Below are positions 44,398 through 55,300 of a stretch of DNA of 64,000 nt, piece by piece. This stretch comes from Rhea pennata. Its lineage: Eukaryota > Chordata > Aves > Rheiformes > Rheidae. The stretch is from positions 17,514,899 to 17,578,898 of the forward strand of contig NC_084678.1 of the NCBI RefSeq assembly GCF_028389875.1, read 5' to 3'. A model generated the notes under the pieces. It saw only the letters and a list, made by a program, of their open reading frames with translations. It ran no database searches and was not told the DNA's origin. A program made the translations under genes and the position numbers. Within the stretch, counting starts at the first letter, position 1. Each line of letters starts with the position of its first letter.

Positions 44398-47300
44398 AGT
44401 TCTCAGCACTTACAGCAAGAATCAAACTGTCAAAGAATTGTTTTGGGAGGCAGGAACATCAGTAAATGCTCTTTTTTCATGGCAGATGCTGGCACAAATT
44501 GTCCTTGACAATGAAAACCCATTAAAATAGCGAACTGGCATAAGAAAAGGTGACTCAGAAGCTCTCTCGTAGAACAGAAGGTGTGTGCAGCATCCATCCC
44601 GGCTTGCCCAGGTGCTGTCCCATGTGTTTGTTGGCAACTGAACCTGGGCTCGTCACCTCCCAGGCTTGCCTACACTTGCTGCCTTGCTCAGTGGGAGCTT
44701 GGACGGCTGTGGTGAGGGCTTCCCGAGCCCGCCAGCAGCTCCTCTGCTTCCGTCACTTGTCACATCAGATACGTGTCCCATTGGGCGCTGCTGAATCCCT
44801 TCCTGGCAAGGTTGTGGCCTTGCTCAGCCTCTACCACCTGCATTTCCTGAAATCTCAGGAATTAGGGAAGCCATTAAAAAGAAACAAGACAATCAAAGTG
44901 AAGGCAGAGAACTGCTGACTTGTGTTCATGGCTGCTCAGCTGCTCTCCCGCTGTCATCAACACAAACCCTGCCTGGCCGGTGCAGAGGAAGTGTTTTGCG
45001 GGAGCTAGTGGGTGCTGCAGCATGTCGGGTGAGCAAACCTCGTCCCGCCTACCACTGTGGGGACAGGCAGGGAAGCTGCAATGCCTTGACAGCATGCCGC
45101 ACAGTTCGTACCCACGTGGTTTGTGGTATTGGGACATTCAGCCAGGAAAATCAGTCATTGCACTATGTGCAATTAGGAATCCTCCGTTACGGGATGATGT
45201 GGACTTATCACTCCCTGAATTAGCACCAAGTCTTTGTTGCTTCCCAACAAATTGCCTAAAGACTCACACCTGCATCTGTTTAGGCCTGGCCTGCTGCTAC
45301 TTCCTCCTGTGCTGGCTCCCAGCCTCCTTGGGTGCTTCCAGCACTGCCCAGAGGAAGGACAAGGACAGCTGAGCCAGGACAAGGCTGGGGAGGCAGGGGA
45401 AGGGTCTCCTGCCGGAGGAGCTGATCCCTCCCTGCCAGCCACAGGGACATCCTGAGTGCTTCTTGAGTGAACCAGGATGACAGAGCTCAAGAGCACTTTT
45501 TATCTGTGAACTGACAGAGGAAGAATAATTGCTCCCTAGAAGAGTCCCTGGGACTTCCTGATCTGGCTGGGATGAGCCCTGGAGAAGAAAGGTGCCTGTG
45601 GCTGGTCCCTGTGTGCAGCCTGTCTGGAAGCACAGGCAGGGAGAGCGTGGAGGGAGGGGTGGAGAGAGCTCCCTCGCAGCAGGGAACCACACGGTTGGGG
45701 CAAACTTAGCTTCCCGTCTGAAGGACTTCTGTCCAGGCAGGTGGCTCTGCTTACCGATGAAGTTTCCAAGGTAAAGACCAGGGAGGATCTGCAGGACACA
45801 AAGAGGAGTTTCATTTTGTGAGCAGCCACTTTGTGCACTCACACCCAGTCTGTTCGTACCCCCTCTCCGGAAGCAGCAGCCTGCCAGCGCTTCAGCACGG
45901 GGCAGAGCTTCGCAGAGACCAGAATTAAACATACAAAGGAAACCGCTAGCATCTACCGCTCGCTTTTCCTTTCCTGGATGCCGGCGCAGCCTCGCCTGCA
46001 CGAGCTGGCAGAGCTTTGCTGTGGTAAGTGTCCGCTCCTGGCGCGTGAGCGAGCTGCCCCACCGCATCCTGCGTGCCCCCACACCGGCCTCCAGCACGCG
46101 GAGCCACGTAGCCTCGCTGCCTCGGGTGCCCGGGCAGCACGGGCGCTCTGGTACGCCCCAGTGTCACGTGCAAAGCCCAGTAGAGCCTTGGGGGTCCCCT
46201 CCAGTGTGAACCCAGCCTTAAGCAGCAAGGTAAAAGTTCTGCCTTCAAAGTGACCTGTCTTAAGTCCCTGAGAGTTGTCCCAGCTCTCGCTGCTGCGAGG
46301 CCCCGAGGAGCAGGGGCACTGCCGAACGCGTGTGACCCCAGGGCTGCCGCCGGCAGGGCTCGGCGGCCGCCCGGTCGGGCAGCCCTCGCACCGAGCCGCA
46401 GCTGCCCCGCGCTCGGGGCTCCCGCGGCCTGCCGTAACCCCGGCGAGAGCCACGGCAAGTCTGTCACGGCTTTTTTATCGCTCCGCCTGTTTGTTTATTA
46501 TCGATAACTTGTTTGATTGTACTTTTTATCCAAGCTTTTCAGGCCGAGCATGCCTCAGTGCAGCCTGGGACTACGCCCGTGACCCACGGCAGTACTGCTT
46601 TTTAACGGACAGGGAAACAACAGGCGTGGAGAAGGTAAAGGGCTCCACTAGGGACACCCTCAGCTGGAGCGGCAGAAGCCAGGAGGGCACCGAGCCACCC
46701 CTTCCTCGCGGCTCGGCCTTACGCTCTCCTCCGTTCTGCTCCGCGTGGAGCCCCCGGAGTTCTGGCAGGCCTGGGGGGGATCATCGTGCACCCTGCACCT
46801 TAGCTCTATTCGCTTCCTGGAATTCAGCTTCTCGTGATGAAAACATAGTCGCTTTACAATGTCTTGCCCTGGATAATAGTGCTCTCAATGACAGCAGCAG
46901 AATACTTTACATACATTTTTACCCTTAACTGTTTTTGTTTTCCATTTCTCCCATCTTGGATGATGAAAATTAATAGTCTGCTTCACACTTGTTTACAGAC
47001 AATTTCACTATCGGTTTCTCCCTGCTTTAATGTTTGGCAGGGAATTGTACAAGAAGAAATTATTCTTGCCCTTATCTTACTGCCCACATTTGAAAATATT
47101 TCTACTGGTCTAATGATTTTAAGAGCCTTTTTATGACTTTTAAAATTTTAGATCAACTTTGTATTGACAGGGTGCCTTTAATAGAGTAACTTTCAGCTGC
47201 TGAACCAGAAATGAGATGCTGCGAGATGTCCACTTAGCTAGGACGGCTCCCAAGAGGAGACTGCGGAGCCGTGGATAATGGCACATTCCCATCACCAGTA

Positions 47301-47829
47301 ACATTCTGGTCTCCCCTTCGCTGGATAAAATGGGGTATTACAGCTCCATCTAAAACATTAGAAAACGCTGGCGAGGAGTGGCTATGCTTGGGAGGGAGTG
47401 TTAAAGATCAGGAGATGGAGATCTCTGCAGAAAGAAGCTGCCTCTAGTTGCCCGTGGCCTGTGTCCCCCACCAAGTGATGCTCCGAGCGCCGCGCAGCCC
47501 TGGCGAGCTGCGCGTTAGAGGTGGTGGGAAGGTCTCCCGATGCGGACGGCCTCGTTGCGAGCTGTCGTCCTCCTACCCACCGCCCCGGCACGGAGCCCGC
47601 GCGCTCCGAGAGGACGGGCCGGAGGCGGCCGCCGGACCGCCGCCAGGACGAGACCCGAGCTCCGGCCTCGCGCGCCTTCTGCGCGGGCTCCCCGCCTGCT
47701 TCCCCTCCCGCTGCCCTCGGCCGGCCGGCGAAGGAGCCGCTCGGCTAGAGAAGCTTCGCAGCCGAATCGCGGGCGCGTCTCGGAGCGACGGCGAGCGCCT
47801 CTCCTTACCTTGTTCATGCCGTTCCCCAT
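40066..47829 (-). CDS. DUSP15: Dual-specificity phosphatase 15 (VHY type)
   Basis: Seven coding exons on the minus strand: 47829-47809, 45788-45755, 42870-42788, 42308-42259, 41503-41429, 40890-40719 and 40278-40066, joining in frame to 215 residues (human main form about 235). The N-terminus MGNGMNK has the Gly2 N-myristoylation signal known for this family, so the enzyme should be membrane-anchored. The catalytic signature HCLAGISRS lies at residues 87-95 with nucleophile C88, and general acid D57 sits in PLPDTPEAN. The downstream segment VRPIANPNPGFRQQL is conserved, and the basic Cys-containing C-terminus resembles the mammalian one. The family dephosphorylates phosphotyrosine (and Ser/Thr) substrates; mammalian DUSP15 is linked to oligodendrocyte and testis expression. 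The first exon codes only seven residues and is followed by a 2-kb intron. It is head-to-head with TTLL9, as in human. All key residues are intact. Confidence 0.95.
44369..44398. repeat. Poly(T)/poly(A) tract in DUSP15 intron 2
   Basis: About 22 T residues followed directly by a run of A. It could be the tail of an old retroposed copy, but no recognisable element body flanks it. Confidence 0.5.
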
Positions 47830-48489
47830 GCCGGTCCCCGCGCTGGACGCCGGGCTCGCGTCGCGCCGGGCTCTGCTCCTGCAGGACCGCTGCCCCACGG
47901 AGGCGGGGGCGGCTCTGCCCGGCGGCACCGACGGCGACGTCCGCGCGGCCGCCGTGCCTCTCCCGGCTCGGAGCAAATCCGCGCCGCCGGCAGCTCCTGC
48001 CGCAGCCGCCTGCCTCCCGCCGGCGGAGGCTGCTCCGGCGCCGGCCGCCGCCGCCTCGGCCAGAGCGGAGAAACTCCACCTATGAGCGATCATGTGGGAG
48101 CGCTGGGGCCGGCGGCGGCGCGAGGCCCAACAAAGCGCCAGTGTGGGGAACAAGCGCCTTTGTGCGGCTCTGCCTCGCCGGGCCGGCGCGGCGGCGGCGG
48201 CCCCCCGCGCCGCGGGCAGCCGCCGGCCCGGGCGGCTCCGGCCCACCCTGGCACCCGCGCCGCGGCGAAGCCCGGCTCGCCGCCGGGGCCTCTGCGGCCC
48301 CTCGGTGGCCTCGGCTCCGCTCCGCGCGGCCGCGGCCCCCCGCCAAGGGGCCCCCGGCTCTGCCCCGCCGCTCGGGAAGCGCGAGGAGCCGCGTGAGGTG
48401 TCGGGGCTTCGCTGCTTCGCCCGGTTCTCCCGTTCCTTTCTGGCTAAGCGAAGGCGCCGCGTCCCCGACTCCCGCCGGCTGGGAAAGGG

Positions 48490-48960
48490 AGGCAGAGGGA
48501 TGCGCAAAGGGCCTGGGGGGTGCCATGGGGGGGGGAATGGGGCCGGGTCGGGGGGTGCCACGGGGGGGGAACGGGGCCGGCGGGGCCGGGTCGAGGGGTG
48601 TCATGGGGGGGGACCGGACTCGGTGGGGCTGGGTCAGTGGGTGTCATGGGGGGACTGGGCCCAGTGGGGCCGGGTCGGGGGGTGTCATGGGGGCGGACCA
48701 GGCCCGGTGGGGCCGGGTCAGGGGGTGTCATGGGGGGGGCCCGGACTCAGTGGGGCCGGGTTGGGGGGTGTCATGGGGAGACCATGCCAGTGGAGCTGGG
48801 TCAGGGGGTGTCATGGGGGGGCCGGATCGGGGGGTGTCATGGGGGGGACCGGGGCTGGTGGGGCCGGGTCAGGGGGTGTCATGGGGGGGGGGGACTGGGC
48901 CCAGTGGGGCCGGGTCGGGGGGTGTCATGGGAGCGTCACGTGGGGGACTTGGCCAGGAGC
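48490..48960. repeat. G-rich minisatellite of about 43 bp between DUSP15 and TTLL9
   Basis: About 11 imperfect units. The anchor TCATGGGG recurs at 48601, 48644, 48685, 48728, 48771, 48811, 48837, 48879 and 48925, so spacing is mostly 40-46 bases, with one short unit of 26. Each unit holds several G-runs (GGGGTGTCATGGGGG and GTGGGGCCGGGTC). The array sits in the 1.5-kb interval between two divergent start codons. Open frames across it are not genes. Confidence 0.85.
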
Positions 48961-49189
48961 GTCGCAGAAGTGACCAGGTCCCATGGGTCAGACGGTGCCA
49001 TGGGGGGGGGGGGGTCAGGCCCCCGTGGGGCCGGGTCGAGGGCTGTTACGGGGGAGGATCAATGGGAGGAGGATCGGGCCGGGGGTGTCACGGCGCGGGC
49101 GGGTGTCACGGGAGGGGCCAGGCCCGGTCGGGCCAGGCAGCGGCCCCTGCCCGCGGGCGCCCCCTGCTGCGCGGCGGCGGCCCCGCCCG

Positions 49190-49321
49190 ATTGGTCGCCA
49201 TGGGGACGGCGCCCCCCCCCCCCCCCCCGGTTGCCATAGGGACGGCGCGGCCCTCCCCCTTGGTCGCCATGGGGACGTGCCCCCCCCCCCCCCCCCCGGT
49301 TGCCATAGGGACGGCGCGGCC
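49190..49321 (+). promoter_or_regulatory. Duplicated X-box (RFX-type) cluster with CCAAT box at the TTLL9 promoter
   Basis: Four 14-bp motifs fit the X-box consensus RYYNYY-N2-RRNRAC exactly: 49194-49207 (GTCGCCATGGGGAC), 49230-49243 (GTTGCCATAGGGAC), 49263-49276 (same as the first) and 49299-49312 (same as the second). Their starts are 36, 33 and 36 bases apart, because a unit of about 69 bp holding two boxes separated by a 17-18 base C-run has been duplicated (49193-49252 and 49262-49321). An inverted CCAAT (ATTGG, 49190-49194) touches the first box. The TTLL9 ATG is 20 bases past the last box. X-boxes bound by RFX factors are a hallmark of ciliary genes, which fits TTLL9. Confidence 0.75.
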
Positions 49322-49331
49322 TAGCAGCGCC

Positions 49332-52300
49332 ATGGCGAGGCGGCAGGTGAGGGGGGCCTGGCCCGGCGCGGCGCGGCGCGGCGGCAGCCCCCGGCCTCAC
49401 CGCCCGCCTCCCGCTCCTCTCCCCGCAGAGCACCGGCCCCCGAGCCCCGGCCCGCGGCCCGCAGCCCAGGGAGCGGCGGGCGGCGGCGCAGCGCGGCGCG
49501 GCCGGGCCCGGCCCGCCGCCGCCGCCTCCCCGCGGCTGCATCCGCTTCAGGTGCGGCGCGGGCGGCGCCGTCCGCGACGTGCTGAGCCGGCGGCCCGGCT
49601 GGCTGCCGGCGCAGGGGTAAGCGCCGGGGAGCGCGGGGCTGTTACCTTCGGAAAGGGCGGGGGACGGCCCCAACGCGGCGGCGGCTCTTCCGCCGCGGCG
49701 GGCGCCTTCCTCGCGGCGTGCGCTCTGCCCGCAGCGAGGAGGAGTGGGATTTCCACTGGTGCGACGTCGGCTGGCTGCGGGAGCACTTCGACCACACGTA
49801 CATGGACGAGCACGTCCGCATCTGCCACTTCCGCAACCACTACGAGGTGGGAGCCGCGGCGAGGGGCTGCGGCGCGCGGCGTGCGCCCGAGCTGGCAGTA
49901 AATTTCCAGGGGAAGCGGTTACGGGAAGGGTGGAAATACCTTGTAATGTTTTTCCCTGCCTCCCGGCAGCTCTGCTGAACCCTCCTCTGAATCTGTCAAC
50001 ATCCCTCTGTCTTGGGAGGGAATTTGCTCAGGAACATGACTTTTCACTCTGCTGTGCTCCAGGTTTGGTACATCTCCGTAAGCCCATAACCCCTGCAAAT
50101 TTGAAAAATGGTTGCATTAAGGGCTCTGGTTAAAACACAGACACTCCCTTCCACGGGTGAAGTTGAGTTTCCTAACATAGCCCAAGCACCATCTCCTGCA
50201 AGTCCATTAGAACGGAGGCACTCATTTGCCCCAGAGAAGATAACCTGTACTTTAAATACCTTTGAGGGTGGCTGCATTGCAATAGGTGCCCCAAAATGGC
50301 TGTATTTGAGGGAGTTTGACTTGTATTTGTGGCCAGATTTAGTTGTCACTGCTAAAACTCTTACTGTTTCAGGGGTCTGCCCTGATGCTTTCTTGGATGT
50401 TGCTTCCCCTATAGTAAGGCACCTGAGCAGGATTCCCTGTGCTTTCATGCTTAACGCTGTTGGCAGAAATCAAGACTGACAATGGAAATGTATCGTCTCC
50501 TGAACCACAGTTGCAGTGGTCCAGGGAATGATACGTTTCCAGCGCAGCCATGGGGGTAACAACTTTCAGGGGAGGTCTGACTGCAAACACTTGCTGTCTG
50601 TCCTGGAAATTAATATGCTAACTGAACTGAAAGGTTTCCTAAAAGTGGTAAAGCGTGGCTTGTAAGACCTACTCTGTTCTAGCTTCCCTATGTTCATGCT
50701 GAGATGAAAAAGAAGAAATTCTCCACAAAGGAAACTAAATAAATAAAAACAGTTCTAAATGGTTTCCATATAAACGTGTGGGTTTTTTTTCCTGATGAAC
50801 ATGAGGTGCAGTTGATTCTTAGATGTCACCAGAAACATCTTAAGGGCGAGTGAGAAGAGGGTGGTGCTTCAGAAGATGTGAGCATCTGCTGAGCCTAACC
50901 TTACATTTCTTTTTACTCAGCTGACTCGGAAGAACTATCTAGTGAAGAATCTGAAGAGGTTTCGGAAGCAGTTGGAAAGAGAAGCAGGAAAACTTGAGGC
51001 AACAAAATGTGACTTTTTTCCAAAGACCTTTGAAATGCCTTTAGAGTACCACTTGTTTGTGGAAGAATTTCGCAAGAATCCTGGCATCACTTGGATTATG
51101 AAACCAGTAAGTATGGTGCTGTCCTAGGGAAAGTGAGACGGAGATGAATGGATGCTTTCAGTCTTTAGAAGGAGAGGAAAATATTCAGGAAATCTGCAGG
51201 AAGAATTGCACATAGCAAGGTGGCTAGAAGGAGTGATGCTTCTGGCCAGTTTTCTGGTCAATTTATACTACAAAAACGTTTCATTTCGTGTAACAGTTTA
51301 TTCTAGCAGTTGAAAACCAGCTCAGTTTGTTTGTTCAGCCAAAGTTAACTTAATGGTGAAGATAGAAAATGCTGAATTTTTCTGTGAAGAAATAGAGTGT
51401 GCTCCCAGGGACTCTTGCTGTGGGGTTATGTCCAGATTCATGCTCTGAAATTGTTCGGTTCAGCTGCATGTGTGCAAAAAATGTGTGTATGCAGAACAGC
51501 TGTTTAACTGGACTTAATAGTTAAGTAACATGTTTGGGCAGTCCTTAAAGATGGATCTATGAAAACACTTGTTGGTTTTAAAGAAATCCCTCTATATTAT
51601 ATGGTAGCTCTTGCAAGTCCTGCCAACCTACTAAGGATTTTCATCCCAAGAATGTGAAGAGATTACGAGAGACTCCATGAGCAGCCTGAAGTGCAAGTTA
51701 GAGTGGATTTCGTTGGCGTTATTTTCTCTGTGCTTTACTGTTAGAGATATCAAGTGTAGCCCCATATTCCAAATCTCATTTGTCCCTCAAAACTTGAATG
51801 TGCTGAATGCAGTAAGTTCCACTTCAGCCAGTATCCTGGGAACCAAGGAAAAATTGTGATTCCTTTAGAAATTACAGGAATACTACATGAAGCTGAGAAA
51901 TGCCTTGCTGCTGCCAGCTGATTCAAGGTGTTTAACATCACAAGTGTTGTGCTCTTGCAGATAATTAAGAATACATCCATCTGTGAGGCCTGCAAGAGGA
52001 AAATCTCTTCACTTTGTGCTGTAGGTCTGCCAAAGAGGCTAGGACAGGACAATTTGCCTTACTCTGCAAGTCAGGTCTGTCAGTAAGGGTATGCTTGTGA
52101 GAAGTGAATGGGAGGTAATTATGCAGACTAACATGTGAATTATAGCCAGGAGGATAGCAGCTAGTGATTATCCAACCCTACAAATAGGGATGTGTTAACT
52201 GGCAATAAAAAAACCTTATATTAAGCTGATTTTGTGCCCACAACCTCAATTAACATTGTAAATAACCAGAACACAGTAAATGAGTAAATGAAAAGACTAT

Positions 52301-55300
52301 GATTACTGAAATTATAACAACAACTTAAATAGTTTGTGACTGACCTCAAAACTCACAGGCAAGTAAAAATAAACTCTGTGTAACTCCCTCTGTCGGTCCA
52401 TGCTCTTGAGCAGCCCCGTGTCATGATGCCTCAGGTTGCCTTCATCCACATTCTGGCCAGGGAAGGTGCAATGCTGAATCCTAGCACTGAAGGTGGGTGG
52501 ACTTCTTTAGAAGGTACTCTGTTGGAGTCTTGCCTCTCTGGTGGTTTATCTGAGCCACTCTTCAGCCACTTTAAATGTATAATACAAACTAGGCTGTCTT
52601 CAAGATTGTTCTGTTCTTGTTTGTCATTGTTCTCTGGTATCTTTCATGGCTTTCCTGTTTAATTAAGTTCTTTTGTGCATTCACAAACTTAAAATGTAAC
52701 TTAAATTCTCAACAACGTATGTTGTAATACTGACTTTTCTGCAAGCATGTGACTTCTTCCCCCCACCCCAGCTCCCCAATACTATTGAACTTCCTCATAA
52801 GATGTCTGCATGTTCTGCCCATTCCTTCAGGAATACTCCTAGCACTTGTAAGTCTAAGCTGTTTGCAATCAAGAGCTGTTCGTGGATCCTTAATTCCCCC
52901 TTTTCCACCTTAACCTTAAAGAAATAAGCTTGGATGCAAGTATATGATGAATCAGGTTATGCAGGTCTTCTATACCGAAATTCTGGGGAATAGCAGGAAA
53001 ACATAACACTAAAATAAGCAACTTTGCTCTTCTGTGCTGCAGGTTGGCAGGTCACAAGGTAAAGGAATTTTTCTGTTTCGAAAACTCAAAGATATCATTG
53101 ACTGGAAGAAGGTGAGAACTAATCTCTCTCTCTCCTTTTGGGGGAATGTCCAACTGGCAGTTTGCTCTTTTGCTGTTTCATCCTTTCTTGCTGCTAGTGA
53201 CTTGTTCTGTCTGCCCATGCCTGTCTTGTGCAGAATTTCTTCACAGTTCTTCAGGGCAGCATCGAAGTTTCTTACGGTGGCTTTTACTGAACAGTTGGAT
53301 ACTTTTTCTGGAATCTGTCTTCTTATATGGACATTGGGCTTCTGGAAAAACTGGGTGTTGGTCACCTTCTTTTCTTATACATCCCTGAAGAGGGAAATTG
53401 TGTGTGGTTTCTTTTACAGGATGGCCTCCGCACAGACGATCAGAAAGATGAAACACAAGTAGAGATTTATGTAGCTCAGCGATATATTGAAAATCCATAT
53501 TTAATAGGAGGTAAGATGTCCACCAAAGTCTATGCTTTTCTGGTATGTGGAAAGCAACATCCTAATAGATGATGTTACTATTGGAAAATAGGATATCATA
53601 GATCTGCTTGGTGAATTGTAAGTGACTTATTTTCTCTGAATTGTTTCTGAGCCTAAATGTGACTGAGAATGATATGCAGTCTCAGTATCTATAGTGTGGT
53701 AGCTTAGTGGTTTGCTAAGAGAAAGCTTCCAAGAATGTGAAAGTGGTCTGGTGAAGAATCATTAGAACTAGTTCAAGACATAATTGATTATGACATAACA
53801 CGTTATGTCATGACGGTGGTTGGATACTGGAACAGGTGCCCAGATGAATTTCCATCGTTGGAGATGCTTAATACCCAATTGGCCATGGTCATGGGCAATC
53901 TGCACTAGCTGATTCTGCTTTGAGCAGGGGGAGGTTGGACTAGATGATCTCCAGAGGTCCCTTCCAACTTCAACTATTCTGAGATCTTAAAAAACGAACC
54001 AACCACTAATCTCTCTTAGATTAATCATCACTTCATTAGTGTGTATGCCCAAGTATTCACCAAAATAATTCAAAGGAATGCTAACTTAAATCTTGCATTA
54101 TTTTTTCAGAAACATGTCTATAATTCTCAGTTTGGAGTAATGGTCCTACTGGTGTTTTTAAGATTAGATAAATATTCACACAATTCCTCCTAAAGTAACA
54201 AAAAGTGTGAATTATAATCCATTTACTTTTGAATGTGTATTTATAGATAAACTTTTCATATTAGATATTTTTAATTTTATTTGGCAATATCAATTCCTCT
54301 ATTGTATTATATATTTCTGTGTTTCACAGGTCGAAAGTTTGACTTGAGAGTTTACGTTCTAGTGACATCTGTAAGTGCAAAATGCCATTATGTAGTTGCT
54401 ATGCCAGAACTAGATTTTCTTGTCTTAATGCTTGGTTACTCTCTTCCTTTCTCTCAGTACATCCCACTGAAGGCCTGGTTATACAGAGATGGATTTGCTC
54501 GTTTTTCTAATACACGATTTACTCTGAACAGCATAGATGATCATTGTATCCTACCTATCTGTGTGTGCTATAAAGAGGGGTAAGAAAAGGAATATACCAT
54601 TTTTATGTTTGATATTGGATATATCTTGTCACTTCTGATTCCTCCAAACACCTATAGGATTCTCCTGTCCCGTTCCTACTGCTGTCGTTTGGTCTCTCTC
54701 CTATCTTTTCTGTAGAAAGACCAGTCAGCAGATCACTAAAAATGTCAGTGTGAAATATCAGCAAGGGCCAGTGGTGAAATGTCAGTTTTGGTTTTGTTGT
54801 TAGTGGTGGAATTCTTGCAGCCTTTCTTCTTGCTTAGTTTCATAGAAGTTAATAACAAAATGATTTATTGGGTAGAACTGTTTGATTTCCTATGTGTCAC
54901 ACTTGCTACTGTATTGAGTTTGATTTTATTTGATTAACATATCCTCCTAAAAGATACTGCACCTTAATTTAACAGCTTAAGAGTCAGGAAAAACCTGTCA
55001 CTTTTCTCAGTGATAGTTCAGCAGAGTTCATAGTCTGAATGGTCAAGAACCATTCCAGAGTGGTACAACAAATGTTCTTGGATGTAGGCACACTGAGGGT
55101 TGGAGGCATACTTTTGTGAAGGGCTTCATGCCGGTCATGAGGGACAGTGTAAGCTCAGGGCAGTCGTATATTCTTTTTTTCTAGATGCTTATTTTTCATT
55201 ACTTCTGACTTTTGTTCTTTTTTTCTGTGATTTTTTTTTTATGAGATATCATCACATAGTCTTAAACATAAGATTGGGTGGCTGAAGCCTGTGATTAGAG

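Noticed and set aside
44369-44398. T-run followed by an A-run considered as the end of a SINE
   Set aside because: No tRNA-like or 7SL-like body and no target-site duplication could be seen.
47448-49901. + strand open frame of about 817 codons ending in TTLL9 exon 3
   Set aside because: It crosses the DUSP15 promoter, the G-rich minisatellite and the C-runs, and reads TTLL9 exon 3 in the wrong frame.
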